Of a stretch of DNA of 10,112 nt, positions 7,093 through 10,112 are shown piece after piece. A model generated the notes under the pieces. The model was not told the DNA's origin, ran no database searches, and saw nothing but the letters and a program-made list of their open reading frames with translations. Every line of letters begins with the position of its first letter. Within the stretch, counting starts at the first letter, position 1. Source of the stretch: Clostridiales bacterium (GTDB lineage Bacteria > Bacillota > Desulfitobacteriia > Desulfitobacteriales > Desulfitobacteriaceae); NCBI GenBank assembly GCA_027357125.1, contig DAHVVW010000040.1, forward strand, positions 1 to 10,112, in the 5' to 3' direction. Position numbers and translations under genes: made by a program.

Positions 7093-7632
7093 ATGAATAT
7101 AATTCCGGTACAGGTTGAAAGCGATATTTTTCCTACTTATCAGGCTACTCCGGTCGGGCGCTTACTGGAGTATCATAATCTAAAAAAACCTCATGACAAA
7201 TATTCGGCCCCGGAAATCTTAATCGGGATGTGTATGGATCACCGTAAGAGCCTGATAATCCCTCCTAATTTTGCGTATATCATCCGGACAGGGGGAGGGA
7301 ACCTGCGCTATAACGAGTTTAAGGTATCCTATGCTATAGGAGTAGGAAACGTAGGAGCAATCGCTCTCATTGCCCATAACAATTGCGGTATGGTTAATTT
7401 GATGTCCAGGAAGTCGGACTTTGTTAATGGATTGGTCACTAAAGCCGGGTGGGATTATGCCCAGGCTGAGGAACACTTTCTCAATTTCGCCCCGATGTTC
7501 GAGATTGATAATGAATTGACCTTTGTAGTCAGCGAAGCGAAAAGGCTGCGCTGGCGTTATCCGAAAATCCAGGTCGCACCGTTATATTATAAAGTTGAAG
7601 ATAATTTGCTTTATCAGATAGAAGAAGGGTAA
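7093..7632 (+). CDS. Compact beta-class carbonic anhydrase
   Basis: A 179-residue cytoplasmic protein with an ATG start after AGGGGAG. It has the beta-carbonic anhydrase zinc signature: C47 in CMDHR and H95 plus C98 in HNNCG are the three expected zinc ligands, and D49/R51 form the catalytic dyad of the C-x-D-x-R motif. The segment IRTGGGNLR (64-72) replaces the usual RNAG loop, and the helix before HNNC reads YAIGVGNVGAIALIAH. The length matches the short bacterial and archaeal forms. The enzyme interconverts CO2 and bicarbonate. Beside an oxalate-oxidising operon, which yields two CO2 per oxalate, it could convert CO2 to bicarbonate for export, pH balance or carboxylation; this link is inferred from position. 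Catalytic residues are present, but the divergent RTGGG loop leaves open an altered activity. It forms a two-gene unit with the preceding unknown protein. Confidence 0.85.
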   Translation: MNIIPVQVESDIFPTYQATPVGRLLEYHNLKKPHDKYSAPEILIGMCMDHRKSLIIPPNFAYIIRTGGGNLRYNEFKVSYAIGVGNVGAIALIAHNNCGMVNLMSRKSDFVNGLVTKAGWDYAQAEEHFLNFAPMFEIDNELTFVVSEAKRLRWRYPKIQVAPLYYKVEDNLLYQIEEG

Positions 7633-7704
7633 TGGAATACATATCGAACTCTACTAAGTTTTTAACTTTGTGTTAGGTAACAGAAAAATTTGAGAGTCAA
7701 CGTC

Positions 7705-7733
7705 TTGAGAATATACAGATAATGGTATATAAT
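7705..7733 (+). promoter_or_regulatory. Sigma-A promoter for the second oxidoreductase operon
   Basis: TTGAGA (7705-7710) and a perfect TATAAT (7728-7733) are separated by 17 bases, the ideal spacing for housekeeping sigma factor. Transcription would start near 7740, about 113 bases before the ferredoxin subunit gene. Confidence 0.75.
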
Positions 7734-7767
7734 TATGACCAGGTGATAAATTATTACCTGGTCATAA
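7733..7767. promoter_or_regulatory. 35-bp dyad over the transcription start, likely operator
   Basis: TTATGACCAGGTGATA (7733-7748) pairs with TATTACCTGGTCATAA (7752-7767) around a 3-base centre, with one G-T mismatch/wobble in 16 positions. It begins at the last base of the -10 box and covers the predicted start, the classic place for a repressor site. The inner ACCAGGT/ACCTGGT arms are the best candidate contacts. Alternatively it is a 5' RNA hairpin, or, because AAATTTTCT follows, a terminator for the carbonic anhydrase transcript. Confidence 0.6.
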
Positions 7768-7852
7768 ATTTTCTGAAATCAGTAAGTCTGAACTGGATTT
7801 TGGTTTCTGCCTGCGGTACACAAGTGAAATGAGAATGTGGGGAGGGATTTTG

Positions 7853-8068
7853 ATGCAAAAGGTTTCTTTTGATGAAGACCGGTGTAAGGGGTGTGAACTT
7901 TGTGTCGGGGCCTGCCCAGTAAACATTATTTATTTGGGAGAGAATTTGAACGCAATGGGTTATCATCCGGCCCAGGTACATGAGCAGGGCAAATGTATCT
8001 CCTGCGGTTTTTGTGCCAGGATGTGCCCTGATGTAGCCATCACAGTCTGGAAGGAGGGTGCCAGATGA
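7853..8068 (+). CDS. korD: 2-oxoacid:ferredoxin oxidoreductase delta subunit (ferredoxin type)
   Basis: A 71-residue protein. The start ATG 7853 is chosen because GGGGAGGG (7839-7846) lies 6 bases before it; the in-frame ATG at 7829 has no such site. It carries two [4Fe-4S] motifs: CKGCELCVGACP (Cys 11, 14, 17, 21) and CISCGFCARMCP (Cys 48, 51, 54, 58). The spacer LGENLNAMGYHPAQV is typical of KorD/VorD subunits. It passes electrons from the catalytic beta subunit to soluble ferredoxin. It heads a delta-alpha-beta operon and its stop overlaps the next start (ATGA), indicating translational coupling. Substrate range (2-oxoglutarate versus branched-chain 2-oxoacids) cannot be read from this subunit. 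Confidence 0.88.
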   Translation: MQKVSFDEDRCKGCELCVGACPVNIIYLGENLNAMGYHPAQVHEQGKCISCGFCARMCPDVAITVWKEGAR

Positions 8069-9189
8069 GCAAGGCTCTCATGAAGGGGAATGAGGCTCTG
8101 GCAGAAGCGGCAGTGCGCGCCGGCTGCCGATACTTCTTCGGTTATCCCATTACTCCCCAGAACGAGATACCAGAGTATTTATCCTGGAGACTGCCTGAAA
8201 TGGGAGGGGTTTTCATTCAGGCTGAGTCCGAGCTGGCGGCGATTAACATGGTCTATGGGGCAGCAGGTTCGGGTGCCAGGGTGATGACTTCTTCCTCCTC
8301 GCCTGGGATCAGCCTCAAACAAGAAGGAATAAGTTACATAGCGTGTGCGGAACTGCCATGTGTAATCGTTAATATGATGCGTGGAGGCCCGGGGCTCGGG
8401 GGAATACAGCCTTCTCAGGGAGACTATTTTCAGGCTGTGAAGGGCGGCGGGCATGGAGATTATCACCTTTTGGTTCTGGCTCCGGGCACGGTTCAGGAGA
8501 TGGCTGATTTGGCTGTTAAGGCCTTCACTTTGGCAGACGAATACCGCAACCCGGTAATGATCCTGGGGGACGGAATTTTGGGCCAGATGATGGAGGGGGT
8601 AGAGCTTCCGGAATTCCAGAACCTTGCTGCCCTGCCCTCAAAGCCCTGGGCCACAACCGGTGCTCAGGGGCGTGAACGCAATATCATAAATTCTCTTTAT
8701 CTTGAACCTGAAGAACTGGAGAAAGTGAATCTCAAGCTTCAACGCAAATACCGTTTGATGGCGGAGAAGGAAACCCTGGCGGAAAGTTATTTGACTGAGG
8801 ACGCAGACATCGTATTAGCTGCCTACGGTACTGCCGCCAGAATTGCCAAAGCGGCGGTGGATAGAGCGCGTGCTGCCGGAATTAAGGCTGGGCTGTTCAG
8901 GCCGATTACTCTTTATCCCTTTCCCGCGCAGGAACTTCGTCGAGCGTGTAAAGCTGCCAAGCATGTGCTGACGGTTGAGTTCAGTTCCGGACAATTCGTG
9001 GAGGATGTGCGCTATTACCTTGAGTTTAAAGTGCCGGTACATTTTTATGGCCGGGTTGGGGTTGTGCCGACTACACGGGAAATTTTAGAAGAGATTACGC
9101 ATTTGGCTGGGAACGATGTGGGGAAAAGGTCTTACGCCCAGGCCGTAGACTGGACAGGGATGCGTGGCGCGAATCGTCAGACGAAGTAA
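8065..9189 (+). CDS. korA: 2-oxoacid:ferredoxin oxidoreductase alpha subunit (KorA/VorB)
   Basis: A 374-residue alpha chain whose ATG overlaps the korD stop by four bases. It has YPITP (27-31), the normal substrate motif of 2-oxoacid enzymes, in contrast to YPIRP in the OOR alpha chain at 2547-3734. The TPP glutamate lies in [19 protein letters not shown] (E56), followed by [14 protein letters not shown] and RGGPGLGG, which are characteristic of KorA/VorB. Domain II begins near residue 250 ([21 protein letters not shown]). With the beta chain it oxidatively decarboxylates a 2-oxoacid with CoA to an acyl-CoA and CO2, reducing ferredoxin, or works in reverse. Many databases would name it 3-methyl-2-oxobutanoate dehydrogenase subunit VorB; 2-oxoglutarate or branched-chain oxoacids are both possible. 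Length is normal and no damage is seen. Confidence 0.9.
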   Translation: MSKALMKGNEALAEAAVRAGCRYFFGYPITPQNEIPEYLSWRLPEMGGVFIQAESELAAINMVYGAAGSGARVMTSSSSPGISLKQEGISYIACAELPCVIVNMMRGGPGLGGIQPSQGDYFQAVKGGGHGDYHLLVLAPGTVQEMADLAVKAFTLADEYRNPVMILGDGILGQMMEGVELPEFQNLAALPSKPWATTGAQGRERNIINSLYLEPEELEKVNLKLQRKYRLMAEKETLAESYLTEDADIVLAAYGTAARIAKAAVDRARAAGIKAGLFRPITLYPFPAQELRRACKAAKHVLTVEFSSGQFVEDVRYYLEFKVPVHFYGRVGVVPTTREILEEITHLAGNDVGKRSYAQAVDWTGMRGANRQTK

Positions 9190-9242
9190 AGATTTCTATG
9201 CCGCATTGCGGAACGACTAATGAAAGGCAGGGGGAAAGCCAA

Positions 9243-10112
9243 ATGACAATAGTCTATGAACGCCCGCAAAGCCTAACAGAAGTTAAGACTCACTATTGTC
9301 CGGGCTGTACGCATGGGATCATCCACCGCCTGATTGCCGAGGTTTTGGACGAACTTGAGGTCCGAGAGCAGACGATCGGGGTGGCTCCGGTCGGCTGCGC
9401 TGTTTTGGCTTATAAGTATTTCAATGTGGATATGCATCAAGCTGCGCACGGGAGGGCGCCGGCTGTTGCCACCGGGATCAAAAGAGTTAACCCGGATAAA
9501 GTTGTGTTTACTTACCAGGGAGATGGGGATTTGGCGGCCATTGGCACGGGGGAAATTATTCATGCTGCGGCTAGGGGAGAAAAATTCACGACCGTGTTTG
9601 TTAACAACGCAATCTATGGCATGACCGGAGGACAATTAGCGCCGACAACGCTGGCCGGCCAGAATTCCACAACTTCACGTGACGGGCGCAGCCCACACAG
9701 CCACGGTTACCCGATCCGCATTTCTGAAATACTTGCTACCCTTGAAGGAGCAGCCTATATTGCCAGGGTTTCCGTCCATAATCCTGCCGAGGTTGTGAAG
9801 GCCAAGCAAGCTATCAGGACAGCCTTTCAGGCCCAGATCGAAGGCAAGGGGTTTACCCTGGTTGAGGTCCTTTCCAGCTGCCCGACCAACTGGGGACTTT
9901 CTCCCCGGGAAGCACTTGCTTGGGTGAGTACGAATATGATTCCATATTATCCCTTAGGGGTGAAGAAAGAGTTAGGGCAGGGGCTAGAGCAAGGGCTAGA
10001 GCAAGGGCTAGAACAGGGAATAGAGCAAAGCAAGCGTGCGATGGCAAGGAGGTTGATTGCTAAGGGAGTGGAGGTGGAACTGATTGCAGAGGTGACTGGT
10101 TTGTCATTGACC
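9243..10112 (+). CDS. korB: 2-oxoacid:ferredoxin oxidoreductase beta subunit with Rpn-like tail (3' end outside window)
   Basis: The ATG at 9243, preceded by GGCAGGGGGA, begins a frame that is open to the window end (290 residues seen). Residues 1 to about 240 are a complete beta chain. Cys 19 and 22 (CPGC), 52 (VGC) and 213 (SSC) bind the proximal [4Fe-4S] cluster. [12 protein letters not shown] with [12 protein letters not shown] forms the TPP/Mg site, and the end [14 protein letters not shown] is where KorB proteins normally finish. Here the frame continues: ELGQ, then three GLEQ units and one GIEQ, then SKRAMARR and [18 protein letters not shown]. This matches the C-terminal tail of Rpn/PD-(D/E)XK transposase-like proteins (charged-Q/G repeats, then A-x-x-L-x-x-G-x-x-x-x-x-I-A-x-x-T-G-L-S). 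The gap after alpha is 53 bases. Any gamma subunit gene would be beyond the window. Catalysis should be intact; the tail's effect is unknown. Confidence 0.88.
   Translation, partial: MTIVYERPQSLTEVKTHYCPGCTHGIIHRLIAEVLDELEVREQTIGVAPVGCAVLAYKYFNVDMHQAAHGRAPAVATGIKRVNPDKVVFTYQGDGDLAAIGTGEIIHAAARGEKFTTVFVNNAIYGMTGGQLAPTTLAGQNSTTSRDGRSPHSHGYPIRISEILATLEGAAYIARVSVHNPAEVVKAKQAIRTAFQAQIEGKGFTLVEVLSSCPTNWGLSPREALAWVSTNMIPYYPLGVKKELGQGLEQGLEQGLEQGIEQSKRAMARRLIAKGVEVELIAEVTGLSLT
9981..10028 (+). repeat. Four 12-base tandem repeats encoding G-L/I-E-Q
   Basis: GGGCTAGAGCAA occurs twice exactly (9981-9992, 9993-10004), then as GGGCTAGAACAG (10005-10016) and GGAATAGAGCAA (10017-10028). A degenerate ELGQ codon set precedes it (9969-9980). 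The repeats lie in frame within the beta-subunit tail, encode four-residue helical units, and could expand or contract by slippage without a frameshift. Confidence 0.85.

Noticed and set aside
9981..10028. The 12-base repeats as a CRISPR or DNA-level regulatory array
   Set aside because: There are no spacers, the units are contiguous, lie in frame and vary mostly at synonymous or conservative positions, so they are coding repeats.
9853..10047. Minus-strand frame with Ala-Leu repeats
   Set aside because: It is the antisense reading of the GLEQ repeats inside the beta-subunit gene and has no ribosome binding site or family match.

Overview
The window looks like chromosome of an anaerobic, low-to-mid GC Gram-positive bacterium of the Clostridia/Peptococcaceae type (Desulfitobacterium, Desulfosporosinus or Moorella-like). 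The evidence is the very strong AGGAGG ribosome binding sites, GTG and TTG starts, tightly packed operons, and two separate ferredoxin-dependent 2-oxoacid oxidoreductase systems. The genus is an inference. All genes lie on the + strand.

Region 1 (1-4768) is an oxalate-oxidation operon. It holds the 3' part of a CDC48/VCP-like double AAA ATPase, then four genes for an enzyme of the pyruvate:ferredoxin oxidoreductase (PFOR) superfamily in the order gamma, delta, alpha, beta, closed by a clear terminator hairpin. The alpha chain (R31, R109, D112, F117) and beta chain (N143) carry the residues I recall as distinguishing oxalate oxidoreductase (OOR) of Moorella thermoacetica, at identical numbering. 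I therefore call it OOR rather than PFOR. Gamma and delta are separate genes here, while in the Moorella enzyme they are one chain.

Region 2 (4769-6498) has a 270-base leader and an OxlT-type major facilitator transporter that keeps the Arg and Lys used for oxalate binding in OxlT. A long imperfect inverted repeat follows. Together, regions 1 and 2 encode oxalate uptake and its oxidation to two CO2 plus two low-potential electrons on ferredoxin.

Region 3 (6499-7632) has a perfect 22-bp palindrome that resembles a GntR-family operator, an unrecognised small protein and a compact beta-class carbonic anhydrase. The anhydrase could hydrate the CO2 released by OOR.

Region 4 (7633-10112) has a near-consensus sigma-A promoter whose start region overlaps a 35-bp dyad. 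It drives a second 2-oxoacid:ferredoxin oxidoreductase operon in the order delta (ferredoxin), alpha, beta. The beta gene runs off the window. After a complete beta core it continues in frame into GLEQ repeats and a helical tail typical of the C-terminus of Rpn/PD-(D/E)XK transposase-like proteins. This apparent fusion is the most unusual feature of the window.
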